From assembly GCA_044225795.1 (NCBI GenBank), contig JBGAIF010000003.1, positions 445,401 to 509,400 on the forward strand: 64,000 bases of DNA. Reading direction: 5' to 3'. How positions within the stretch are numbered: the first letter of the stretch is position 1; every line of letters starts with the position of its first letter. This document shows, one piece after another, positions 17,514-25,756 of this stretch. The notes beneath the pieces were generated by a model. It was given only the letters and a program-made list of their open reading frames with translations. It was not told the DNA's origin and did not search any database. This DNA is from Nemorincola sp044225795. GTDB taxonomy: Bacteria > Bacteroidota > Bacteroidia > Chitinophagales > Chitinophagaceae. The position numbers and the translations under genes are program-made.

Positions 17514-17783
17514 TATTGCGCTCATTTATTTTTTTTTCTCCCTGATATTTGTTAAACTAAGAAAATAGTTTTAGTTTTGAACTAAATTTATAGTTCAATG
17601 ATATATCCATCAAAAATCAGCATCTGTCCAATGTTCAGGCGCTGTCAACAGGTAGGTGGTAACAGGCCCCTGAAATAGCATCACCATTATTGTCATGTAG
17701 TTCGATCTGCAGCATCGCTGCGGACAGCCCATCTTTTGCCATCATCTTTAAAAACAATTCATCATCATACTAAAACACAACAA
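17514..17783 (+). promoter_or_regulatory. 270-base gap with two tandem inverted-repeat operators
   Basis: AAACTA-N6-TAGTTT (17554-17571) and TTGAACTA-N6-TAGTTCAA (17577-17598) are two palindromes with the same core AACTA-N6-TAGTT, and their centres are 25 bp apart. They lie about 190 bases before the start of the outer-membrane barrel gene. The arrangement fits cooperative binding of a dimeric regulator; the regulator is not encoded next to it. The rest of the gap shows no gene. Confidence 0.5.
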
Positions 17784-20168
17784 ATGAATATAAGAACCAT
17801 CTTCCTTGCTATCCTGCTTATAGTACCGTACGCCATCTTTGCGCAAACACAGATACGCGGAAAAGTCACTGATGCCAATGGCGTGCCAATATCGTCTGCT
17901 ACCATCAGCCTTCTGGATTCTGCCTCCCGGTCAGTATTGCAGGCACAGAATGTAAGTGCAGACGGCGCTTACACCATTACAGTTGCCGGAGGATATGCGG
18001 TACTGCAGGCCGGAGCTGTGGGTTATGCCATGCAGATGCGGGAGTTCTCATTTAAAAGCTTCAGCGGCGAGGCCAACTTTACACTTATCGCTGAGAAAAA
18101 ACTCGGCGATGTAGTAGTGAGCGGCAGAAAGCCCGTCATCGAAGAAAAGGTGGACCGTACCGTTTTCAACGTAGAGAACAGCGTCGCCGCTACAGGTGGT
18201 GATGCAGTGGATGCGCTTAAAAGTACTCCGGGTGTTACTGTCATGCGCAACGAGGTATCCATACCGGGAAAAGGCACTGTAGGTGTTATGATCAATGGCA
18301 GGCTGCAGCAGGTGACCGGTACCGATCTTATCCAGTTGCTTCATTCCATTCCCGCCGGTAATCTTTCTAAAATAGAAGTGATCACCAATCCACCTGCCCG
18401 CTATGATGCCGAGGGCAACTCGGGTCTCATCAACCTGGTGATGAAGAAGAACATCAGGGACGGGTTGAAGGGCAGCGCTACGGGCAGTTACCAGTATGCT
18501 TCTATCAGTTCCTCAATGCTCAATACATCGCTCATCTATAAAAAAGATAAGCTGAATCTCTCCTGCAACCTCGGTGGTGGCGTGGAAGGAGAGAAGTACA
18601 CCAACAGGACCAGCTCTTACTACGCCCCTGAACGCTGGGACCAGACCTACCTCCAGTACGAGCGCGACAGGAATGCTACTGCCCAGCTTGGTGCTGACTA
18701 CCAGATCAGCGATAAGCACACAATAGGCCTCCAGGTGACAGAGCACCTTTCCTATGACGATGCCAACGGCAATGCGGTCTCCAATAACTATGATGGCAGC
18801 AACCATCTCGACTCTGTCATCCGCACATCGAGCATTGGTCACGATCACAGCAACGGCAGGCACACGGTCAATCTCAACTACGAATGGCGTTTCGATTCAT
18901 CCGGTAAGAAGCTGAATGTGGATGCTGACTATTACCAGCAGCAGACACTGCGCGAGCGCAGCTTTTCTGCGCAGGGCTTTACACCTGCGGGCAATGCGGG
19001 ACCAATAACGCCCGATGAGCTGCACGCCGATCCTGCTATAGCCATCCGTTCTGTAAAGGCAGATGTGGAATGGCCGCTCAAGGCGTTCAACCTGTCTTAT
19101 GGCGGCAAATACTCCGGTGTAGAGAACAATGCCAATAATGTGTACAGCGTCTATTCGGGTAGCATATTTGTGACAGATACCACACGTACCAATGAATTCC
19201 GATACCACGAGCAGACATCTGCGGCCTATATCAACGGCCAGCGTTCCTTCAAAAAGCTGGAGGTGCAGGCAGGGTTGCGTGCAGAGCATACACTTATAGA
19301 TACCTACTCACCAACCACAGGCCTGCGCAATAACACAGTATATACCAAGCTGTTCCCTTCGGCATATGTGCAGTACAAGATCAATGACAATAATACTACC
19401 GGCCTTGTATTCTCGCGCCGCATCAATCGCCCCGGATACAACTCGCTCAATCCCTTTCGTTTTTACTTTGGCCCCAATTATTATATAGAGGGTAACCCTG
19501 CCTTGCGCCCTGCCTTCACCAATGGTATAGAATGGTCTTACAGGTGGAAGGGCAAATACAGCAGCCGGGTATTTGTCCGCAAGACCGACAATTATTCTGA
19601 CCGCATTATGCTCACAGATGCTGCCAACAATGCCACTATCCTTACGCGCTACAATATGGGCTCCTGTAGCGTGCTCGGTCTCAACATCAACGGGCAGCAG
19701 GCCATTACCAGGTGGTGGGACACCCATGCGGGCATCACCGTCATTCACCAGGACTACCTGCTTTATCTCTATGGCTCGCAAACCCATCTGCAGGATGTCT
19801 TCGAGTGGGGTGAGATCACCAATACTTTTTACTTCAATAAAGACAAAACCTTCTCCGCAGAACTGTATGACTACTACTATACGCCTCGTATGAAGGATTA
19901 TAAGAAGTGGGCAAGCATGTCTATCATCAATATCAGTGTGCGGTGGCAACTGATGGATAAGAACCTCATCATAGCCCTGCATCTCGAGGACCTGGGAGCT
20001 CATGCTTACTGGCAGCAGACCAATATCATCAATGGTACTTCAGAATATTCTTATGATAACGCCCGTGGCGGCCGCATCTCCCTCACCTATAAATTTGGCA
20101 ACAACAACCTCAAGGTGAATAATGCCGATCATTCTAACGAGGATATCCAGAGAGCGAACCAGAGATAG
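17784..20168 (+). CDS. Outer-membrane beta-barrel protein, TonB-receptor-like with regulatory N-domain
   Basis: 794 residues from the ATG that starts the signal peptide MNIRTIFLAILLIVPYAIFA. The carboxypeptidase-regulatory-like domain (about 22-105; IRGKVTDANGVPISSATISL) and a plug-like domain (about 115-220; VDRTVFNVENSVAATGGDAV, STPGVTVMRNEVSIPGKG) come before a barrel of the OMP_b-brl_3 type. RRINRPGYNSLNPFRFYFGP is typical of that group. After the last strand (ISLTYKFG) there is a polar 25-residue tail, so the usual terminal Phe is missing. Ligand unknown. The double operator upstream suggests specific repression or induction. Confidence 0.85.
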   Translation: MNIRTIFLAILLIVPYAIFAQTQIRGKVTDANGVPISSATISLLDSASRSVLQAQNVSADGAYTITVAGGYAVLQAGAVGYAMQMREFSFKSFSGEANFTLIAEKKLGDVVVSGRKPVIEEKVDRTVFNVENSVAATGGDAVDALKSTPGVTVMRNEVSIPGKGTVGVMINGRLQQVTGTDLIQLLHSIPAGNLSKIEVITNPPARYDAEGNSGLINLVMKKNIRDGLKGSATGSYQYASISSSMLNTSLIYKKDKLNLSCNLGGGVEGEKYTNRTSSYYAPERWDQTYLQYERDRNATAQLGADYQISDKHTIGLQVTEHLSYDDANGNAVSNNYDGSNHLDSVIRTSSIGHDHSNGRHTVNLNYEWRFDSSGKKLNVDADYYQQQTLRERSFSAQGFTPAGNAGPITPDELHADPAIAIRSVKADVEWPLKAFNLSYGGKYSGVENNANNVYSVYSGSIFVTDTTRTNEFRYHEQTSAAYINGQRSFKKLEVQAGLRAEHTLIDTYSPTTGLRNNTVYTKLFPSAYVQYKINDNNTTGLVFSRRINRPGYNSLNPFRFYFGPNYYIEGNPALRPAFTNGIEWSYRWKGKYSSRVFVRKTDNYSDRIMLTDAANNATILTRYNMGSCSVLGLNINGQQAITRWWDTHAGITVIHQDYLLYLYGSQTHLQDVFEWGEITNTFYFNKDKTFSAELYDYYYTPRMKDYKKWASMSIINISVRWQLMDKNLIIALHLEDLGAHAYWQQTNIINGTSEYSYDNARGGRISLTYKFGNNNLKVNNADHSNEDIQRANQR

Positions 20169-20178
20169 GGCAGATGAA

Positions 20179-20448
20179 GTGTGCAATTATTGTTTTCATA
20201 AGTGATGTGTGCAAAAGATGGTCTAATGTATTGATAGTCAATGATAGTGTGTGCAATCAGAAATCACACAGTGTGCAATTTCGTTACGGTTGCCATTTCC
20301 GGTGGCAGCCTTTCCTGCACTATTGCCCACATTTTTTTTCTTACCCATTTTGTCATTGAGCATCAATGGATTGCAGGGGTCATACCTTGAGAAACTGTGT
20401 AGAAAAGTTGCTCAAAAGTTGCACACTTTTGCTCAAATGATTGCACAC
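20179..20448. mobile_element. Transposon-end-like remnant or MITE (about 270 bp)
   Basis: GTGTGCAA occurs four times in direct orientation at 20179, 20207, 20249 and 20271. Its reverse complement TTGCACAC occurs at 20419 and 20441. The inner left pair and the right pair have the same 22-bp spacing. The outer ends read TGTGCAAT and ATTGCACA, the TG...CA termini with repeated internal sites seen in IS21, Tn5053 and Tn7 relatives. No transposase gene is inside, though the minus strand holds a short open stretch (YDPCNPLMLNDKMGKKKNVG) that may be a decayed tail. No clear target duplication was found. Confidence 0.45.
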
Positions 20449-20642
20449 AACGCTAATATGCTATCGCTAAGTATGTTCATGCCGGAAAGGAATATGCCGG
20501 ATATAATATTCAGCAAATTCTATGCCGAAGTTTCGGGCTGTTTTGCGTGGGGTGACCGGGGAATATCAGAGGGTCTTGAACTAACCTTTGGTGGAGATAT
20601 GGTGGGGCGGGACATACTGCTTTTTGCTATTAATAAATATTA
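20449..20642. other. Non-coding gap before the cold-shock gene
   Basis: An open frame crosses this stretch but starts inside the transposon-end-like remnant and has no family resemblance or coding bias, so I do not call it. Apart from the cold-shock promoter at its right edge I see nothing in it. Confidence 0.4.
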
Positions 20643-20674
20643 TTTGAAATTTTAATTTTTTTGTCGTACCTTTA
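20643..20674 (+). promoter_or_regulatory. Promoter of the cold-shock gene
   Basis: TTTG (20643-20646) and TACCTTTA (20667-20674) are spaced 20 bp, one base from the Bacteroidota consensus in the -7 box. The following A/T-rich leader of about 25 bases may fold little, as suits a cold-shock mRNA. Confidence 0.55.
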
Positions 20675-20702
20675 TAATTCATTAATAATTAAAAATTTTA
20701 AA

Positions 20703-20894
20703 ATGCAACAAGGTACAGTTAAGTTTTTCAATGAAACCAAAGGATTTGGTTTCATTTCTCCATCAACAGGTGGTGCAGATGTTTTCGTTCACGTTTCCGG
20801 CTTGATAAGCGAGATACGCGAACATGACACTGTATCATACGATGTGCAAAATGGTCAAAAAGGTTTAAATGCAGTAAATGTTACTGTGATATAA
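20703..20894 (+). CDS. Cold-shock domain protein (CspA family)
   Basis: 63 residues, one cold-shock domain. RNA-binding motifs RNP1 (KGFGFI) and RNP2 (VFVHVS) are intact, and the N-terminus MQQGTVKFFNETKGFGFISP is textbook for the family. A longer in-frame start at 20661 would add 14 residues foreign to the family and overlap the promoter. It acts as a single-strand nucleic-acid chaperone that melts mRNA structure. It is monocistronic, with its own promoter and terminator, inside the AT-rich islet. Confidence 0.93.
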   Translation: MQQGTVKFFNETKGFGFISPSTGGADVFVHVSGLISEIREHDTVSYDVQNGQKGLNAVNVTVI

Positions 20895-20916
20895 ATTTTA
20901 CACTCATCATTTTGAA

Positions 20917-20947
20917 GAAGCTGCCTTAACAAAGGCAGCTTTTTTCT
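20917..20947 (+). terminator. Intrinsic terminator between cold-shock and desaturase genes
   Basis: AAGCTGCCTT, loop AACA, AAGGCAGCTT and T-run. It lies just before the convergent stop of the desaturase gene and may serve both, though the T-run favours the plus strand. Confidence 0.85.
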
Positions 20948-20953
20948 TTTACG

Positions 20954-22066
20954 TCATTTTGTCCTTGCTTGAATAGGGGTATCCACTGTTGAGATACCCT
21001 CATTACCGCCTAATGAACGCATGTGCTTGTAATGTGATGCTATAGCCTCTCCCATAGTGGGAATGGAATTATACACAATACCAAACTCCTTACATTTTGC
21101 TTGTACTATTTTGCTCAATTCGGGATAATGAATATGACTGATACGTGGGAAAAGGTGATGTTCGATCTGATAATTAAGGCCACCAACAAACCAGGTAATG
21201 AATGGATTGCCGGGAGCAAAATTGGCCGTGGTTCTGAGCTGGTGAATCGCCCATTCATTTTCAATAATCACATCGTCACTCCCACAAAATTCGAATTCGG
21301 TTTCTTCTATAACGTGTGCCAGTTGAAATACAATAGCCAATGAGAGACCTAATACGATGTGCATCACCAGAAAACCTATGATCCATTTCTGAACACCAAG
21401 TAATAGAATGGGGATCACCATATAGAAAATTATATATAGCAGTTTAGAGAGCCAAAAGATCATGTGCTCTTTCAGATTCATCTTTTTTAGCTCGGTGGTG
21501 TATATTTTTTTCGTTGCATATTTAGAGAAATCAGTAACGAATATCCATAAAATAGAGCTTAGTGCATACACAACCCATACATATATGTGCTGAATGCGGT
21601 GTGCGGGTTTCCACACCTGGCTGCTACTTTGCCTTATTACCGGGCTTTTGGCAATGTCGTCATCTATGCCATCTACATTAGTGTAGGTATGGTGAATAAT
21701 GTTGTGCTTCTGCTTCCAAATAAAGGCATTACTTCCCAATGCATTCAGGGTAAGCCCCATTAGATCATTAACCCATTTTTTACTGGAGTAGCTGCCATGA
21801 TTGGCATCGTGCATGACGTTGAATCCTATGCCGGACAAAATTAAACCCAGCAGCGCGGATAGCGCTAAGCCTGACAAAACAGGGAGATCAAATGTTAACA
21901 GGCATATATATATGAGCAATGCCAATGAGATAAGAATAAGAGATTTGAAATACAATTTCCAATTTCCCGTTTTTGCAATACCATTCTCAGCAAAATAGTT
22001 TTCAATGTCGGTCTTCAGAGCCTTAAAAAACACGGCCCTTTTATTATTATAAACGAGCTTTCCCAT
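20954..22066 (-). CDS. Membrane fatty-acid desaturase (front-end/acyl-lipid type)
   Basis: 370 residues. The three histidine clusters of membrane desaturases are present: HDANHG near residue 95, HNIIHHTYTN near 133 and QIEHHLF near 305; the Gln in the last box is typical of front-end (delta-5/6-like) enzymes. Four or more membrane helices surround them. No cytochrome b5 domain is fused, so electrons must come from another protein. Residues 1-30 of the longer frame are dropped because the promoter covers them. It introduces a double bond into membrane acyl chains; together with the neighbouring cold-shock gene this fits a response to low temperature, which is inference. Confidence 0.88.
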   Translation of the reverse strand: MGKLVYNNKRAVFFKALKTDIENYFAENGIAKTGNWKLYFKSLILISLALLIYICLLTFDLPVLSGLALSALLGLILSGIGFNVMHDANHGSYSSKKWVNDLMGLTLNALGSNAFIWKQKHNIIHHTYTNVDGIDDDIAKSPVIRQSSSQVWKPAHRIQHIYVWVVYALSSILWIFVTDFSKYATKKIYTTELKKMNLKEHMIFWLSKLLYIIFYMVIPILLLGVQKWIIGFLVMHIVLGLSLAIVFQLAHVIEETEFEFCGSDDVIIENEWAIHQLRTTANFAPGNPFITWFVGGLNYQIEHHLFPRISHIHYPELSKIVQAKCKEFGIVYNSIPTMGEAIASHYKHMRSLGGNEGISTVDTPIQARTK

Positions 22067-22069
22067 TGC

Positions 22070-22106
22070 GCAAAAATCTGAAACGAGAAAAAAAAATCCA
22101 AATTTT
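22070..22106 (-). promoter_or_regulatory. Nearly leaderless promoter of the desaturase gene
   Basis: On the minus strand TTTG and GATTTTTG are spaced about 20-21 bp, the second being one base from TAnnTTTG. The ATG follows five bases after that box, so the transcript would begin within a few bases of the start codon. Confidence 0.5.
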
Positions 22107-22442
22107 CCAGGTAAGAAAATGGAACCAAAATAAACATTAAAAATACTATTGTGCAAAAAAAACTAAATGAACATAGAACGTAATAAGATGCTTTCCTATA
22201 AACGATTTCGGTAATTTTCAAAGATCTGCAAGCAAATAGTTGGAACGAAAAAACCACTACTGAAACGGTTTTTAGATTTATGTCGGGAACACGAGGCAAC
22301 ATCCGAATTTTATGACCGTGTAACGTCAGAGGGTCTTTAAAGGATCTTTGGAGGGGTAGCGGTTATGGAGCGGTGTTGGGCGGGTCAATGCTATTGCTGC
22401 CGGGTTTCTGAAGAAGGAGACTCGGCTGGGACGTCTAATGAC
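22107..22442. other. Intergenic stretch with a sharp base-composition change
   Basis: About 335 bases without a credible gene. The left two thirds are A/T-rich and the part from about 22310 to 22437 is G-rich. No repeat, terminator or RNA was recognised. The composition step may mark an old junction. Confidence 0.35.
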
Positions 22443-23315
22443 CTATTTTTTAACTTGCCACCATTTTTGTTTCCATTCCGACTCTTCGCCAAAAGTTTGC
22501 CAGCCATTCTTTTTGTATTTGTCCCGTATTATCATTTCTCCGTCTCCGCAATCTAAATCAAAACTGAAAGGAAGCCTGTCATCCCCCCAAATACACTTTT
22601 TTGTTATGCCAGTTTTATATTCTCTCAATGTTCCAACAAAAGATCGGTTCCAATAAAAATCGGCACCGTCCATTGATTCGTCAAGTAAAACGTATTGGCC
22701 GTTGCTGTCAATATGAAACATACACTCGGTTACCCCTTTAAATACTCCGCTGCTATTTTGCAACGAGTCTTGATAAAAGATATACTCAGCAAAAAGATCA
22801 CCACATTTTAAGTAAGTTGAATTGTCGCAAGAATCATATAGAAAAGCTTGTATTAATTTGATGGTGCCTCTGAACCGACAAATATTATTAGCTACGTTAG
22901 AAGCGCCATTTACTATATATGTATCGCTACTTTTACTTGCAGTTACCTTGTCAATATGTATGCGTATTCGTTGATAAGTTGGTCCAAGAAAGCCGTTTTG
23001 TTCGGTGTTATATGTAAGCCAAACACGACTGAAATCATATTTTAATATTTGTTTAAGTATGTTAGATGTCCTAGCAAAATGCTTTGTTTCTAATTTTAAA
23101 TATTCTTTACTAAAATCTATTTGTTCAGGATTAAAATTCTCGCAGAGATGCCCACTATAATAAGGGTTAAAATGAGCCGGGTCATCGGGTTTCAATGTAC
23201 AACTCGTCCAATTACAATAGTTTTTCTTCTTAACGTGTCCAGGTATTTTGTTTTGCTGTCCATAATTCTGAAAAGATACGTGAAGGATAAATAGTAATAG
23301 TATTAATCGGCGCAT
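22443..23315 (-). CDS. Secreted protein of unknown function, AT-rich orphan
   Basis: 290 residues. A signal peptide (MRRLILLLFILHVSFQNYGQ) is followed by a Cys-containing mature protein with many Tyr, Asn, Lys and Asp residues. Motifs seen include YCNWTSCTLKPDDPAHF near the start and DLDCGDGEMIIRDKYKKNG near the end; several cysteines could form disulfides outside the cytoplasm. I know no family. Base composition is clearly more A/T-rich than the flanking tsaD gene, and the gene sits beside a tRNA-like fragment, so it may have been acquired. Confidence 0.65.
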   Translation of the reverse strand: MRRLILLLFILHVSFQNYGQQNKIPGHVKKKNYCNWTSCTLKPDDPAHFNPYYSGHLCENFNPEQIDFSKEYLKLETKHFARTSNILKQILKYDFSRVWLTYNTEQNGFLGPTYQRIRIHIDKVTASKSSDTYIVNGASNVANNICRFRGTIKLIQAFLYDSCDNSTYLKCGDLFAEYIFYQDSLQNSSGVFKGVTECMFHIDSNGQYVLLDESMDGADFYWNRSFVGTLREYKTGITKKCIWGDDRLPFSFDLDCGDGEMIIRDKYKKNGWQTFGEESEWKQKWWQVKK

Positions 23316-23342
23316 GGCTCATTTATTCTCAGCAAAATACAA

Positions 23343-23408
23343 AAAATAAAAAGACCAGTTCAGTTCGAAATGGTCTAACTACTGTCGAAACGACTGGATT
23401 CGAACCAT
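23343..23408 (-). other. tRNA-like 3' fragment followed by a terminator
   Basis: On the minus strand the T-loop motif GGTTCGAATCC (23406-23396) is followed 19 bases later by a hairpin AGACCA...TGGTCT and a T-rich run, as after a tRNA gene. Only the inner part of the T-stem pairs, and no acceptor, D or anticodon arm lies upstream, where the tsaD promoter begins. This fits a leftover end of a tRNA gene used as an attachment site. A chance match cannot be excluded. Confidence 0.3.
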
Positions 23409-23429
23409 GGTAATTCTGTCTTACCTTTG
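23399..23429 (+). promoter_or_regulatory. Nearly leaderless promoter of tsaD
   Basis: TACCTTTG (23422-23429) is a perfect -7 box six bases before the ATG. TTCG at 23399-23402, inside the tRNA-like T-loop, lies 19 bp upstream and would serve as the -33 box. Confidence 0.55.
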
Positions 23430-23435
23430 CACCCC

Positions 23436-24443
23436 ATGTCGCAAAACATCAACATATTAGCCATAGAGAGTAGCTGTGATGAGACGAGCTGTGCAGTGAT
23501 ACAGGATGGCAGGGTGCTGAGCAACCAGATAGCCACGCAAAAGGTGCATGAGCGCTATGGCGGGGTGGTGCCGGAGCTGGCGAGCCGTGTGCATATGCAA
23601 AATATAGTGCCGGTGGTAGATGTGGCGCTGCAAGACTCGGGCATCAGTAAAAGGGATATCACTGCTGTGGCCTTCACACAGTCGCCGGGGCTGCTGGGAT
23701 CGCTGCTGGTGGGCAGTTGCTTTGCCAAGGCCATGGCGCAGTCGCTGGATGTGCCGCTGATAGCGGTGCACCACATGCAGGCACATGTGCTGGCTCACTT
23801 CATAGATGAGCAGCCGGAGTTCCCGTTCCTGTGCCTGACGGTATCGGGCGGGCATACGCAGATAGTGCTGTGCAAGGGCCACCTGGATATGGAGGTGCTG
23901 GGCGAGACGATAGATGACGCTGCCGGGGAGGCATTTGACAAGGTAGCCAAGATGCTGGGGCTACCATATCCCGGTGGACCATTGGTAGATAAAATGGCGC
24001 AACAGGGGGACCCGCTGCGGTTCAAATTTCCGATGAGCGAGATGAAGGAATATGAGTTCAGCTTCAGCGGCATCAAGACCTCGGTGCTGTATTTTTTGCA
24101 AGCCGAGCGTAAGAAAGACCCGGAGTTTGCCGAGAAAAATATGAAGGACATCTGCGCATCTGTGCAGCATACCATCATCAATATGCTGATGACGAAGCTG
24201 AAGAAAGCGGCCAGGCAACTGAACATAAAGCATGTGGGCATAGCGGGCGGTGTAAGCGCTAACAGTGGTCTGCGCAAGGCGCTGAAGGAGACGGGAGAAC
24301 AACTGGGCTGGCAGGTGTATATCCCAAAATTTGAGTACTGCACAGACAATGCCGCCATGATAGGGATCACGGGGTATTACAAATACCTGCAGGGGCAGTT
24401 TGCCGATATGAGTGTAAGCCCTACTGCGAGGGCGAAATGGTAG
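23436..24443 (+). CDS. tsaD: tRNA N6-adenosine threonylcarbamoyltransferase
   Basis: 335 residues, full length. The ASKHA-fold enzyme starts ILAIESSCDETSCAV and carries the metal-binding HHMQAHVLAH, the Gly-rich LTVSGGHTQIV, and CTDNAAMIGITGYY near the end. It transfers the threonylcarbamoyl group to A37 of ANN-decoding tRNAs, with TsaB and TsaE encoded elsewhere. The ATG at 23436 is chosen over an upstream TTG because the promoter box overlaps the latter. Unlike its left neighbour the gene is G+C-rich with strong use of CTG and GTG codons. Confidence 0.96.
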   Translation: MSQNINILAIESSCDETSCAVIQDGRVLSNQIATQKVHERYGGVVPELASRVHMQNIVPVVDVALQDSGISKRDITAVAFTQSPGLLGSLLVGSCFAKAMAQSLDVPLIAVHHMQAHVLAHFIDEQPEFPFLCLTVSGGHTQIVLCKGHLDMEVLGETIDDAAGEAFDKVAKMLGLPYPGGPLVDKMAQQGDPLRFKFPMSEMKEYEFSFSGIKTSVLYFLQAERKKDPEFAEKNMKDICASVQHTIINMLMTKLKKAARQLNIKHVGIAGGVSANSGLRKALKETGEQLGWQVYIPKFEYCTDNAAMIGITGYYKYLQGQFADMSVSPTARAKW

Positions 24444-24525
24444 CCTGAACCTTGATTCGCCTGATCAGAGGATTTTCATGATGTAGGATACTTTCGACTT
24501 TATATTCTCTACTTTCTACTAACAC

Positions 24526-25260
24526 ATGGCCAATAGTTATTTTCAGTTCAAGCAATTCAGAATAGAGCAGGACCGGTGTGCCATGAAGGTAACGACGGAC
24601 GCGTGCATACAGGGCGCATGGACACCCGTGGACAGCAATGTAAGGCGTGTGCTGGATATAGGCACCGGCACAGGGCTGCTGGCACTGATGCTGGCGCAAC
24701 GAAGCGGTGACGTGACCATAGAGGCGATAGAACTGGATAAGGACGCGGCGGCGCAGGCGGGGGAGAATGTGGCGGCATCGCCATGGGGGAGAAGGGTAGC
24801 GGTGATACAGGCGGATGCCTGTGCCTATACAGGTGCAGAACGGTATGATATGATCGTGAGCAATCCACCTTTCTTCCAAAACAGCCTGCTGAGTGATAAG
24901 GAGCAGAAGAATATGGCGCGGCATACGGGGGCGCTCAGTTATGAAGAGCTGCTGGCGGCAATAGACCGGAACCTGGCGGCAGAGGGGTATTGCTCTGTGC
25001 TGCTGCCCTATACCGAATATGAGGCATGGAAGACACTGGCAACCGCGAACGGCTGGCATGAAACGGGCAGGCTGCACGTGCGCCACCGGCCCGGGGCTGA
25101 GGTGAAGCGTGTAGTGGGCCTGTATGCCCGGCAGGCACAGCCATTGACACAGGAGGAATTAGTGATACAAGATGAAGCGGGCAACTATACCGGCGGTTTT
25201 ACGACACTGCTGTCGCCATATTATCTGAACCTGCAGGCAGCGGCCTCTTCCGGATCATGA
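24526..25260 (+). CDS. trmN6: tRNA1(Val) (adenine37-N6)-methyltransferase
   Basis: 244 residues. The SAM-binding motif VLDIGTGTGLLALMLAQR near residue 42 and the NPPFFQNS motif near 109, with NPPF typical of N6-adenine methylation, identify the YfiC/TrmN6 family. The N-terminus YFQFKQFRIEQDRCAMKV is also characteristic. It methylates A37 of tRNA1(Val). It follows tsaD after 82 bases, so two enzymes of tRNA position 37 are neighbours. Its 3' end overlaps the convergent membrane-protein gene by 62 bases. Confidence 0.9.
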   Translation: MANSYFQFKQFRIEQDRCAMKVTTDACIQGAWTPVDSNVRRVLDIGTGTGLLALMLAQRSGDVTIEAIELDKDAAAQAGENVAASPWGRRVAVIQADACAYTGAERYDMIVSNPPFFQNSLLSDKEQKNMARHTGALSYEELLAAIDRNLAAEGYCSVLLPYTEYEAWKTLATANGWHETGRLHVRHRPGAEVKRVVGLYARQAQPLTQEELVIQDEAGNYTGGFTTLLSPYYLNLQAAASSGS

Positions 25261-25645
25261 ACTCTATGCTGATGACCATCCATCCCACCCAGAACAGGTA
25301 GAAGCCGTAATGAAAGCGCCTGCCGAGCAGGCGGTGTGAGAAGTCTGTATGAAAATCATTGTAGGAAAGATAGAGGCAGCAGCCGGCCACGATTAACAGT
25401 ACCGCGCTGAGGGTTCTGGCAAATGCGGCCGAGAGGCGTGTGTGGATATACTGGTGCAAGGCAAATACCAATACCAGCAGCAGGAACACCGCAGCCGCCC
25501 CCTGCCACCATATCTTCAGCAGGTTGTACTCGCGGTGAAAGAAGGTAATGCCCACACGGCCTATCCAGGTAGCGCGCGACATAAGCTCGCCGGAGCACCA
25601 GGAGAGGATGAGCAGTATGAAGAACAGAATGGTGTTGCGTTTCAT
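25199..25645 (-). CDS. Small membrane protein, four helices
   Basis: 148 residues from the ATG at 25645, preferred over a TTG three codons upstream. Four hydrophobic segments: NTILFFILLILSWCSG, AAAVFLLLVLVFALHQYI, TLSAVLLIVAGCCLYLSY and FYLFWVGWMVISIEFMI. The loop HTDFSHRLLGRRFHYGFY is conserved-looking and polar. No family is recognised. The last 62 bases overlap trmN6 tail to tail, so the two transcripts would be antisense there. Confidence 0.65.
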   Translation of the reverse strand: MKRNTILFFILLILSWCSGELMSRATWIGRVGITFFHREYNLLKIWWQGAAAVFLLLVLVFALHQYIHTRLSAAFARTLSAVLLIVAGCCLYLSYNDFHTDFSHRLLGRRFHYGFYLFWVGWMVISIEFMIRKRPLPAGSDNMATAVS

Positions 25646-25661
25646 GCGGGGCAAAGTTCAT

Positions 25662-25692
25662 AAAAAAATCCGGCCACTGTGCAGGGCCGGAC
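25662..25692 (-). terminator. Intrinsic terminator after the transaldolase-like gene
   Basis: On the minus strand TCCGGCC, loop CTGCACAGT, GGCCGGA and seven T residues. It lies between the transaldolase-like gene and the membrane protein gene. Confidence 0.85.
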
Positions 25693-25756
25693 CTATTTCT
25701 TATTATTTACATCCCTTTCCTCCATCGCCTGAGCGCGGAGAACCATCGGGAGCATA

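Noticed and set aside
20251..20655. A 134-codon open frame before the cold-shock gene
   Set aside because: It starts inside the repeated GTGTGCAA sites, has no family likeness, and runs into the promoter of the next gene.
23381..23410. A complete tRNA gene
   Set aside because: Only the T-loop region matches; the T-stem is imperfect and no anticodon, D or acceptor arm is found upstream.
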